From assembly GCA_026686845.1 (NCBI GenBank), contig JAIVEN010000009.1, forward strand, positions 42,941,001 through 43,005,000: a stretch of DNA of 64,000 bases, in the 5' to 3' direction. Source of the stretch: Adenanthera pavonina. Taxonomy: Eukaryota > Streptophyta > Magnoliopsida > Fabales > Fabaceae. Every line of letters starts with the position of its first letter. Positions within the stretch are counted from its first letter, which is position 1. The notes beneath the pieces were generated by a model, which was given only the letters and a program-made list of their open reading frames with translations, searched no databases and was not told where the DNA came from. The translations under genes were made by a program, and so were the position numbers. Of the stretch, positions 46,808 through 58,398 are shown in pieces.

Positions 46808-48986
46808 ATTCGCTTTGCGATATAAAGCACAGTGCTCTTTGTGATACAGTTTCAGCAGAAACACATGTATTGTAGAAGACGAAGCCTATCATCATTTTTT
46901 GGGCCCTGCACCATATGATTTTGAGAATAAGATTTGGATATAATTTTTTGTTCGTACAATTGATTCTTTACACTATCATTATTATTTTTTCTATTTCCAT
47001 TCTTTACACTCCTGTTTTAGGAGACTATTTATTCTTACAGTCTATTGATAGAAATAATTGTCCCATTGCTTGATAGTGAGTTGTTACATTGTATGGACAA
47101 CATTTTGACAAATGGATGTGAAATCTAATGGTGAAATAGGGTTAATACGTCTCTTTCAAAAGTTGATGCACTCTAGCTTTACTGAAATTGACGTTTGATT
47201 CTGTGTAAGCCTCAGCCTACATGTGAAGTAATGGCCTACAGGATTTTGAAAGCATGGTATTAAGGTAACAAGACACATTTTTCCTTTATGATTTGTGAAT
47301 AGTATGGTTGTTGTATATTTTATTATACATTGATATATATTCTGCCATTGGTTTCAAATTTGCATTGTGGTATTGTGTGTTGCTACTTTTTGTCCTGAAC
47401 TTGATGGGAAAGCGGATAAAATGACAACTTGTGTGTAAATAGGCATGCAACTTATAACTTAAAATTCTGGCTGTTCTTTTCAGTTATTTTTGAGAAAGTT
47501 GACACATGTTATCAATGCAGCTGATCCCTCAATTCAGGTGTGTTGCTTGGGAGCTTTTTAATTCTGGTTTATCGGCTGATTTAGTTACTTGCAAAAGCTC
47601 TGGCTTAGGCCTTCGTAAGTTCTATGTCTTTTCTTCACAAATTTTTAATTTATGATTATCAATTTATTTTTTTAATCTTAGATGTACTCCTGAGCTATAA
47701 AATTCATTTTATGGCTTATGTGGTCTATTTCAAGAAACACTTTAATTTAATTACAATACCAAAGGATTGCATCTCACCTTTATGGAGAACTATACATTCA
47801 TCTGCTCCTGTATTGAGAACTTCGCAATAAACTATGTTTCACAACAATGATACTTGGTTGGTTCATCATAAGACGCCTAGTTGTAGCATCTTTATTGGTT
47901 GGTTCATTTTCATTAGTTCTGATCTTAAATTGAAGACCACGTAGGTTTTGTTTTAGTTGAGAGATGCCCAAAGACAAATTTTCCTTGGGTAAAGGTCTGA
48001 GGGCCTAGGTTAAAAGGCTTTTTTTTTTTGGACTAAGGGAAAATTAGAGTGATGTTTGAGGATTAAATTACTAATTTATGTTTTGGTTATAAAAAAAACT
48101 ATATATTTTAATTTATAGGTATAAAAGATATTTTTCATCTAAAAACATTTTATTCCATTCCATTTTACATATTAAAAGTGGCCTAAAATTATATCCTATC
48201 AATGTAGATATCCATCTTGAGAACCCCAACCATGAAATGCTTCTTATAATTACAACAAATCACTGTTTGACATATATTGTCATGAATTTGCATCAACAAA
48301 TAATTTGAAGCCATAAAAAATTTTTCTATCAAAATTTGCGTAGAGTCCAAATTATCGAATGCCGAAGATAAAAATCAACCCATTTCACACTTTGCATAAA
48401 GTCCAACTGTTACATGCCAGTCTCAGGAATCAACCCGATTTTCAATTTGCATGAAGTCCAAAGTATGAAATACGGAACTCAAATATCACCAAAATTTTAG
48501 TTTAACCTATAGCCTTGGGATTGAGCATTGAATAAGTATTTGCATTTAAATATTTGTTGAGAGAGTTTTGCTATTTCTATAATTCTATCTGATTTGACCC
48601 AAATTAACTAGAGTTCAAAGTAATTATCATAAACTGGATGGTTTAATACCAAAAAATATAAAAATTCTTGCTAATTTCTTAAATACAATTAAGGGTGAAA
48701 ATTATATATTCCGCTAACACCCTAACAAGAGATGGATGATTTAGCAAGAGATATTTACTTTATTAATCTATCGTTTACAGAATTAAATTAATGCAAGTGT
48801 TTTGTGTGGTTTTTGTTTCGAAGATTCGGGATTTCGTGATAATGAGGGACGTAGTGTCGCATGCTAATCCCTTGTTATTTGAACAGGGCTTATGGAGGAA
48901 TTGTGGCCCTCAACTAACATTCTTGTTGAATTAAAATTTTCTTTCAATGTTCCATTAGATAGATCTAATTACCTTGCTATAAAAAA
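46808..48986. other. 3' UTR of the epimerase gene and spacer
   Basis: The epimerase 3' UTR probably ends near 46950, with AATAAG at 46926 as a weak polyadenylation signal. Downstream, a short protein-like tract near 47515-47620 (read as ...VAWELFNSGLSADLVTCKSS) has no recognised family and no clean gene structure. No other coding region is supported. Confidence 0.45.
48335..48490 (+). repeat. Three diverged 56-bp tandem units
   Basis: TTTGCGTAGAGTCCAA (48335), TTTGCATAAAGTCCAA (48391) and TTTGCATGAAGTCCAA (48446) recur at 55-56 bp spacing with related following bases (GAATGCCGAA, CATGCCAG, AAATACGGAAC) and a shared ATCAACCC block. Divergence shows the array is old. Confidence 0.7.
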
Positions 48987-51900
48987 TGTTAGAAAATTTT
49001 ATAAAATTTTATTTGTGGACTCACATTCACTATTTTTGTGTTTTCTACTATTTTTATGTTTTCTAAAATAAGTTAATAATTATATGTTAAGATATTAAAG
49101 TCTAATATTATTTTGTGACCATAAAAATTAATGGGCTAAACATATACATTTTAGTTATAAGTCTGGTTGATTGTAAAAAGTATAGGCTATTATATTTTAC
49201 TAAAACCTAGTGGCTGGGTTTAGTAAATCTATTATGTAAGAAATGTATGTAAGAAATGCTAGGTTCCTCTTAAACCTATCATTGACTCTTTTGTGGCTAC
49301 AATATCATCAACATCAGGCATGTATGTGTCTTGGATGTGAATCAGTTCTCATTTTATATTTATATGAAAATTTGATAAAATTTGTTTTATGCAATATGTG
49401 ATTGGATTCAAAATTTTATTAGGTATTTTCAGTATCTCATTTTGATTTCTGATTTATTTAATTAAAAAAAATCTTACTTTTAGTGTCGCTGGTGATACAA
49501 TTTGGCATTACTGCTGCCGATGACGGGCACAGTTGCTCTTGGGTAGCGGCGTGGCGTCCATCGCACCATTGGAGTTTAGGTAGCGCAACGACGTTCACGC
49601 TGCCCAAATTCGGGCCAGCAACAATCTTAGGCCATTATCAGTAGCCATTGATGGCAGCGGCCTTCTGCTCGGGTGGAAGTGAAGTTTTGCTGCTACTAAT
49701 TCTTTTGAGGGGATAGGAATCGGTGGCATCAATTATAAATTTCATGTCATTTTCTGATTTTTTAATAAGTTAATACTGATTTATTTTTTTAAAAAAAAGA
49801 GGGGAAGGATGACGTCAACATCGTGATGGAAGTAGAAATTTCGAATTGGGGCCGCAAGGTTTGACGGCGGGAAATATTTTCGGGAAAATTGGAATTATGG
49901 GCCCAAATGTCTCTGTAATTATAATTACGCCCCAAATTTGTAATTATATTTTGACCTCGGAATTTTTCTGAAATTTAGTTTCTGCCATGTTTTTTTTTTG
50001 TGACCCTTGGACAATATTCTCATGATTAAAATTAATATACTTAATTGATTTGTGGTTCTCTTTTAATTACAACTATCGACTAGTTTTTCAATTTCAATTA
50101 TGAATTTCAGTAGATTTTTCCTGCCAATTTTAAGATTATGTGAATTAGGCAATTTAAGGATCTCAGTTGCAATAATATTTTTTATACTATTGATCTTCTA
50201 AAATTATTGGAAATTTAATTTTAGGGATGTATAACTTGTTTTAATATTGCAAAATTATTTTGAAGATTTATTTTGTCCAAAATAATAAGGAGATATGTTA
50301 TGCAAGTTATGGGGAATTGATAAATAGTGGGAGGATTATGTTATAATCCTTTAGTCATAGATATAAAATCATTGTTCTCATAAAAAAAATATATTGTAGT
50401 GGTAATGTCATTTACTCTAAACAAAATGACTACGTATATGTTGGTAATGTATATGTATTCATATGATTATGTAGATTATTTTCAATGGCTTAACAATCTG
50501 AAGTTTGGAGTTGCGCTCATAAGGCTATGCTGTTGATGTTTTTAACATTTTTTTATGTAAGTTATTCTCTAGTAGCATGCTTGTTTTTTATTGGTGGCAA
50601 CGACACTGTGGATGTACTTGTTCGTAATTAAGTACCGAATTTGTTGATGCAGAGAGTATATATGGAAGCCCTACGAGGAAATTGCCCTTAACCACCATTA
50701 GTTTTGCTTTGTTAATAAATTAATTGAATGCAGTTTAATAATGCTACATATTTCTATCGAAAGGAATTCCATGATTTTATGTGTTCTTACAATCTTCTAG
50801 CAGTTATGATAAAGTGTCATGGCAATAGGGACATAATATGTTGTTTTTAACCTCCTAATTTTTATATATGTATTTTATGACTAGATCATATCATAAATAA
50901 TATTAAAATATTTGGGATTAACTCATAACAAATGGGGAAGTCTGGATATTTAATTAAATTAACTTAAAGTTCAAAATATCCTAAGAATATACAAAGGGGC
51001 TTAAGGGCAAAAATTGTCATTGACAATAAGAGAAAGAAAATAATATTTTAATACTTTGGAGCAATCTAAAAGTACAAATGATACTGATTATGTGGGCCAT
51101 GAGAAAAAAAAGTATAAATCCTGTAAAAGGCTGGTCCCATGTAAATAGTAAATGACGGAGAAAAAAAATAATAAAAAATAAGTAAGATAGGTGGATCCTA
51201 CATGAAAAAGTAAAAGAGAAAGGTAATTAATTCTACAGATAAAGTAAATAGAAATGACATTGAAAACAATAGAAAATCTGGATAAAAAAAATACTCAAAC
51301 TAGAGCCAAATTTATCTGTAAAAGTAAAAAGTACATTATTCTCTTTTCTTGATCTGACATAAAGTTAGGAGGAAAAAGTTGGACATTTTTACTTTTTTCT
51401 ACTCTCTCACAAGCTCAAAAATATTTAGGGGTATAATGGGTAATTGGTATATAAAATGTGAGAATAATTGTGAGCCCTCAAATTAAATCTTAATCTGACG
51501 ATGTACAATTCTCAGCCCTCCCTATAAATACCCTCCTCCCCTTTACCTTTTCTCACACGCGCACACACACGCAAGTGAGAGGAAGAGGGAGCGTGAGAGA
51601 GAAAAGAAGGAGGGAGTGAGCGGAGGAAGGAGAGAAAGAAGAATAAAAAGAAGAAAGAAGGAAGGAGGAAGAAATAAAAGGCAAGTAGAGATTTTTTAAG
51701 ATAAGCTACTACTCCAAATCTCTTCTAAGATTTCTTCTTCATTTATTTAGTTTAAGATTAGTTAGAGTTTAAACTATTTTCTTCCTCCCTCTTACTTATC
51801 TTTTTGGATCAAGACATGATTTTGAGGGAAGAATTTATGGTTCATGATTGAGTTAAGTTTATATGATGATAATAAATTATTAAATAAGATTTAATAATAC

Positions 51901-54337
51901 GTTAGGCTTCAATCAAGTTAAAAAAAATGATCTAAAACTAAGTGAAAGCAATGTTCAAAGAAAAGTTAGTAAATGTCCAAGGTAGTCTCTTGCCCTTGCT
52001 TAATGTTATTACTTATGAATATTTTATATATTATTATGATTTGTTAATGATGCCATGTTACTATTATGAATGTTTTTCTATGATTGGTGGCCTTTTTATG
52101 TTAAGGGCTAAGTCCTGAGATACCGATTTATTAAGTCATTATACTGCCGAAATTTTGTTAAACAACATGAAAGTTCTGATGATTTAATGAAAGTATATTA
52201 TGTTTTATATGTTTTCAAATATTTTTGTGATGGCATGATGGCATATGCAAATTGACTATTGAAATTTTCCAATCTCACCCCATAGTTAACCAATAATAGG
52301 GTCAAATCATGGCAAAGGGAAGCATGTGGAGCATGAAGAATAATGATGGTGGAACCTTGCTGAAAGTTGCTAATGTTTTGTTTTGTATAGGTTGACTCAA
52401 ATAATTGTATAAAATCAAATATACCTCCAAAAATTCTAGTGTCTACATGTATGAATAGATCTATGTCTCAGGAGCAAAATGACACTGGTTTAGCTATATT
52501 TAGATTTATACAATGGTAGTTATGCATGATTTACTAGAACTGTTCTAGTGATGGTTTCATCTGACCTTTGATGATATATGTTGATTCTCTTACCAGTATA
52601 ATTAGAATAAATATAAAAAAAAATTATGGTTAGAAAGTAGACACATGAAGCTTTCCAAAGGTGCTAAGCATGCACCAAATAGATCTATATGTTAAGATAA
52701 ATAAATTTCCAAAGTTGAGGTTCAGTTTTTGAATAGAAACAAAGACGCAAAAATGAACAGTAATGTATAAACAGTAATGGTTTATTTTTCTTGTTTTTAT
52801 AATATAAGCATCATAAGGGGCATGTGTTTACATTGAATTTGGTCATGGATTAATAATTGCTAAGGGTAAAGTTTTGTCCATTATATGGGCCTAAAGATTT
52901 GGTTTTTGAATGATTTAGTATGAATTTAATTTCAAACTAGAGTTGACTTATGCTGGTTTAATTTTGTGGTGATGTCATATCGTAAGCATCATTTAATGAT
53001 ATATTGTCATTTGTATTGATTCACAAAATTGGGAATGAACCTTAACTCATAATGAGATAGTTTGGATCCTAACTAATATATGATCTAGTTCTCTTCATCA
53101 ATCAAGTTTGGGTTGGATGGATGCACATATTAATCTTATTTTAAGCCTTTAATGGACTTTATGACTATGATATGACATGCCAAAATCATGGTGTAACTAC
53201 TGTACATGAATATATTGTTTGAATCTTGAAAAGTAGTCTAATGTTCATAAGTTTTCATAGAAAAGTCTTACCTTGGTTGCTGCTAGTGTATAATCTAGCT
53301 TAAGTACATAAAGTTGAACATAAATAAATTGCATCATTGGTCAAGCATGCTTTGTTGATGCTCATCATCTTATCAAATATTTCCATGGGCATATATCGAC
53401 CCTCTGCGTAGGCTAATAATGAATTTAACAACTATCTTAAGATATAATAACCATCTTAAGATGACCGTTCTATTTGATGTAGTGTGTCTTGGTGTAAAAT
53501 GAGCTCTAATCTCAAGATAAAGTTATTTGAAACATATAGGCTTATTTAAGCCAAGCGATTTTTCAAACTGCCATTATGCATGAGGAATATTGAGAAATTA
53601 GATTACTGATTAGAAATAGTAAGTAAATATAATATATTTGATCACGTAAGGGTACTATTTCTTAATACACTTCCAGATTTACGATATATGTCGACATAAT
53701 TGTCAATATGAGTGATTATGGTTGAGAGTATATCAATTAAATGATGTACAATTGGCATAATCTCATATTGGTGATTATGTTGGGCCAAATTGATTTTGTG
53801 TGTCATCTTATGGATCATATTTTAAAAGGTGTGCACATATAATGTTTTTAATTGTTAACCCAAGAGACGTTTTATAAAATAAAATGAATTTTCAAAATTA
53901 AATTAATGTGGCCCAAATGGAAGAATATTAGAAAATTATATAAAATTTTATTTTTGAGCTTGCATTAATTATTTTTGTATTTTTTAAAATGGTTTAACAA
54001 TGGTTCATTAAGATATTAAAGTCAAATGTTATTTTGTGATCTTAAAGATTAATAAGCTAGACATACATAATTTAATTATAAGTCTGGATGGCGGCAAAAA
54101 GTGTGGGTCATTATATTTTACTAGAATTGATAGTGGGTGAACTTAGTAAAACTATTATTTAAGAAAGACTAAGTCCTCTCTCTAACCCTAACCTTGTGAG
54201 CTTCTCCATTAAAAGCCACTAAAAATCTAGGAATTTAGAGGAAAAGACCGAACTTGGCTCTTTGCGGCTACAATAACATCATATACACATTTTGTTTATT
54301 TAGATTCATACATATACTAGATCCATGATAAACATCA
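48987..54337 (+). mobile_element. Probable non-coding LTR retrotransposon derivative (LARD-like)
   Basis: Direct repeats at 48987-49316 and 53926-54337 share TTAGAAAATT(T/A)TATAAAATTTTATT, AAGATATTAAAGTC, TTATAAGTCTGG, a CATTATATTTTACTA-like block and GGCTACAATA(T/A)CATCA, in order. Both end in AACATCA. The second copy is preceded by a purine-rich AAATGGAAGAA, a plausible polypurine tract, indicating plus orientation. Flanks AAAAA and CAAAA could be the target duplication. The 4.6-kb interior has a GC-richer segment (49500-49930) and a TATA-led purine tract near 51520, but no gag, protease, RT or integrase. The first LTR lacks about 50 bp near its end and no standard tRNA-Met primer site follows it, so the element is old. 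Confidence 0.6.
51518..51680 (+). promoter_or_regulatory. Strong TATA box followed by a GA-rich leader-like tract
   Basis: CCCTCCCTATAAATACCCTC (TATAAATA near 51522-51530) is followed by CACACGCGCACACACACGC and then about 110 bp of almost pure purine (GAGAGGAAGAGGGAGCGTGA and similar). It looks like a plant core promoter and leader, but no coding sequence follows. It probably belongs to a retroelement interior or to a nested LTR. Confidence 0.4.
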
Positions 54338-55945
54338 CAAAAAAAAAGTTGATCTTATTACCGTCCAAATGAGTCTGAGGTAATGATTCCATCAAATGCT
54401 AGAAACATATATGATGATTGCCATAATGGAGCAATGTCATACGCATGTTATTAATTTTAAGGTAGTAGGGTGATAAAGCTTTAGACAAGATTGAAGATAA
54501 TTACCACTAAACTTTATATGGATGAGGTCCAAGCATAACAATGTCAGGAGGAAACTTCCTTTAGGACTAAGTAAAGATTGAAGAGTCAGCTCCACTTTTT
54601 TGGATCCACATGCTATATAATTTTATTTCTGTATCTCTCTAATTTTATTTATCTAAAGTATTTTAGAGATTCCGAATTCATTTAATCTTAAGTGGGAATG
54701 ATTCATTGTGTGAATTTCATAATGCGCTTAACCCATTAGTGACAAAGATTAGATTTGGATTCGTTCAGATCAAATACAAATGAACTCAATGTCTAAAAGG
54801 TAATACCGTCCTTTAGATAGGCATCTACTCTGTAGTCTTTATTAAAGCACATTTACAAGTTGTTAATAGTATTAATTATTTTTCCCTTCATACCCTTAGG
54901 TGGGTTAATAAATAAGAGAGATGGATTGGGAAAGATTTAAATGGGATTGTAATAATTTAATAGTTTAATAGGGAAAATTGGAAAATTTTGAAAGTTTAGA
55001 CAAATTTATATTAATTAATTAATTTTAACTATATTTTTTAATTTATATAAAGTTGTTAAGTGGGGCTTATTAAAAAGGATGGGGGAGAGTATATGTGTAC
55101 GTGTATAATGGAATTCTAAAATACTTCAATTGTTATTATTTATTCACTTATGACAAAGTTCAAGATTGATTTATATACATTTCTATGATCTAATTTAATT
55201 TAATTTGAATTAGTTGAGAAACAATATGACTTTATTTCGAAAATCGAATATATTAAAAGAATTGATTTATAAGTCATAGATGACGCTTGATCTTCCCACC
55301 ATGAGAAAAAAGCGGTCACGAATTCAACCAATGTTTAATATATGAAACAGGTTTTTTGTGAAATGGAGATAAGAAATGAAATGAAAATATTAGTTATATT
55401 GATTAATTGCAATGAAAAGGACATTTCATTTCATTTTGCCAGGTTTTAGGGCACGTAGAATTAGATAATTAGGTAAAAAAACAATTTTCATCTGAAAAAA
55501 ATAATTCTAATTATGACTAAATAATTAAAATCAATTCGGGTTTATCAATAAAAATTAGCCTGAGGTTGCAGCCTTGCGTGTGTAATTATCATTCTTACCT
55601 TATAAGAGAGAATAACGATTCCATTCTTTAGAATATTATGGTTCATTGTGCCACCTGGAATAATTTCAAAAGTTGAAGTTACTTAATATGAAATTATAAA
55701 TATCTCTAACTCGAAGTTTTGTTTTTTATTTTATAAAAATTAACAACAGCTAATTTTTTTATCCAAAAGGATTGAAGTCATACCGACAGCAAATTTGATT
55801 TCTTTTTATACGTGCATCCGGTATCTTGGACCTACTCTATTTTAATTAGAGGATTTATTAGAGTTTAGACTAATCTGGATTAAACAGAGAAACCCTTTTG
55901 GATGGTAAATTTGATTTTTATCGTAAATAATAAAGACTTAACTTA
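54338..55945. other. AT-rich spacer, no gene seen
   Basis: No coding regions, RNAs or transposon ends were recognised in this interval apart from the TTA target site of the next element at its right edge. Confidence 0.5.
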
Positions 55946-56877
55946 GGACTTGTTTGGCACACCGTATAAAATAAAACCTGATAGTCTAAATTCTAATTAC
56001 ATAAGATCTAATAGTATAAGATTTGACAATATTTTAACACTTTGCAACATTTGTTATAACAATGTATAAAATGTTGTATTATATATGATAACACTATCCT
56101 ACATTTGGTGATGTATGATATTACATGGGATAGGATATAAATTAATTCTTTTCCCAAAGAATTCCCATTACTTAAAAATATGTTATATTTACATAAACTT
56201 TTAGAAAAATGATTTTTAATTATTGATAGTGGGAAATACTATTAAAATGTTTATCTTTTTAATTATTTTTTAAATAAACCCAAAAGCCATAGTCATATGC
56301 AAGTGAAAAAAGTTTGGATCAAGCACAGATGCAAGTGAATGATATCTATCCTATTTCCCACAAAAGTTCCAGAACAAATTGGAAAATCAATGTAGCCCCC
56401 TGCTACCGTACGTTCATATTGGTTGATACATATGGGATATAGACTGAAATTGTTGATCCTATAGGGTGTGCCTCGTCGGAACTGATGCACAACGGTGGTG
56501 GTCGAATAGTGGTAGATGTGTGATTCTGGGGGCTGGCCGGGAATGGATTTCTGGTGAAAGGAGGCAGAGGGTTGTGATGTGACGGTGGTTTCTGAGTGAT
56601 GGTGGGCACTGAACAACGACTAATTTTTGCAGATGAATGCAGCAACAACGAAGAGTTGAGGATTGAAAGGGAAAATATTTATCGAGCTAATACATTAAAA
56701 TCTTATTATGCCGAATCCCACCAGTTTAGGCCTGATTAGAATATATATCATTTTGACGTATAAGGTCATAATATATAAAGTTATTCAATACTATATATGC
56801 ACCAAGCAATAGATAAGTTCACAATATCTTGTATTAGCTAGTACAATACAGTCTTCTGTAGTATACCAAACGGGTTC
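55946..56877. mobile_element. Harbinger-like non-autonomous element (932 bp)
   Basis: The ends GGACTTGTTTGGCACACC and, reverse-complemented, GAACCCGTTTGGTATACT are inverted repeats flanked by TTA at 55943-55945 and 56878-56880, the PIF/Harbinger target duplication. The central part (56293-56648) is GC-richer and holds two overlapping minus-strand ORFs rich in His, Ser and Thr with no known domain. It has no transposase. Confidence 0.65.
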
Positions 56878-57302
56878 TTAGAGGTGTTTAGTTCTGATGC
56901 TCGGAATCACTAAGCTAGCTAGTAACAAAGAAATATTTTAGGCATATTTGTGTCTTTTATATTTATTTTTTAATTTTTAATTATTTTCACCTTACAAAAC
57001 TCCTTATGTGGTAGCAAATATGATTGTTGCTCATATTTTATCAAAAGAAAAAAGATTGTAGGGCATAAACTGTCTTTTTTACTCTCTGCTATGTTTAGTG
57101 TTAAATTGAACTTTTCTCTTTGGCGAATTCGTTTCTTATGAATCAAATATAATTTTTTAATGTTAAAAATATGTATTATTCTTTCTTAATAGATTAATAG
57201 ATATGAACCGTTTGTATTTAATATCAACAACCTAAATTTTATGAACTTTAATGTTCTTAATACTTTTTATAAATATAATTAAAATTATTTTTTATTTTGC
57301 AT
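56878..57302. other. Short AT-rich spacer
   Basis: Nothing recognisable. It ends with the CAT trinucleotide that precedes the CACTA terminus at 57303. Confidence 0.5.
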
Positions 57303-57710
57303 CACTACTACAATTTATGTCTGTTATTTTAGTCCTTTTATGTCTGTTTTAAAAAAGACATAGAAGGCAGAGACATCATAGAAAGTATAGTCTTTTGTAA
57401 AAAACTACTTTTTTACGTCTATTATATGAATAACATATGTAAAAGACTTATTTTTTATGTCTGTCTTATGAAGAACAGACGAAAACATCATGCATTTTTG
57501 TGCCTATTTTTTGAACAATAGGCATTGTAAATCAGTTATTTATGTCTGTTTTTGAAAAACAACATAAATGAGGATATACCTTTTATGTCTGTTAATCCAA
57601 AAACAGGTGTAAATTTTAACAATTTTTTTTAATGCCATATAATCAACCATATCCAAATCTATATTTACATTCAAAATATACAAAAACTGCACAGCAATTT
57701 TTACTACCAA

Positions 57711-57902
57711 AATAGCAATGATCTTTTTCACAGCATACTAGTTTTATACAACAACTAACGTTGTTCCAAGCTTAACTACCAATGGAGCCTAAACTAATAC
57801 AATCAAAATAGCAATGGTTTTTTACACAGCATACTAGTTTTATACAACAACTAACATTGTCCCAAGCTTAACTACTAATGAAGCCTAAACTAATCTATGT
57901 GA
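57711..57902 (+). repeat. 96-bp tandem duplication within the CACTA subterminal region
   Basis: Copies at 57711-57806 and 57807-57902 share AATAGCAATG, CACAGCATACTAGTTTTATA, CAACAACTAAC and CCTAAACTAAT with a few substitutions. Confidence 0.85.
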
Positions 57903-58398
57903 TAAATATATTCAAATGAATTGAAGAAGAAAATCCGACCATATGTTCCAAATGTGATCAATTTCTTGTTGGTGATAAGGTTCCTCATTGTGGAAGTGCT
58001 GCAAGTTTAAAACCTATATCGACACCACATAATAAGTCATAAGGAAAAATAAATCTAAGTTATAGATTATATTAGTACTTGGTCTGAGTTAACAAGATCA
58101 CTACTAATTATGTCATACATTTCTCTCATTACATAATAGCCGCACTCTTTAACTCCAGGTTGGCAACGTTACTACAAATCAAGGAAGAAATTATGTAAGT
58201 ACTCTTGCTAGCAATTGTGGTAGGTTGCTCAGAATCACTAGAGGAATCCATGTGCCTGTTTAAACAATAAGATAAATAATGTAAGTAAATTAAAATGAGA
58301 TGAAAACAACAAATAAAATTAAAATAACAAATGAAATTAAACTTTGAAAGTGTGTCTGTGTGTGTCCGCATGCACGCACAAAATTACCTCTAGGGAAA

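Noticed and set aside
47515..47830. Possible exon or small gene downstream of the epimerase
   Set aside because: A short protein-like tract only, with no supporting frame, splice partners or known family.
56293..56648. Minus-strand ORFs of 107 and 81 codons as a possible gene
   Set aside because: They overlap in two frames, have no recognised domain, and sit within a Harbinger-like element, so they are not called as a gene.
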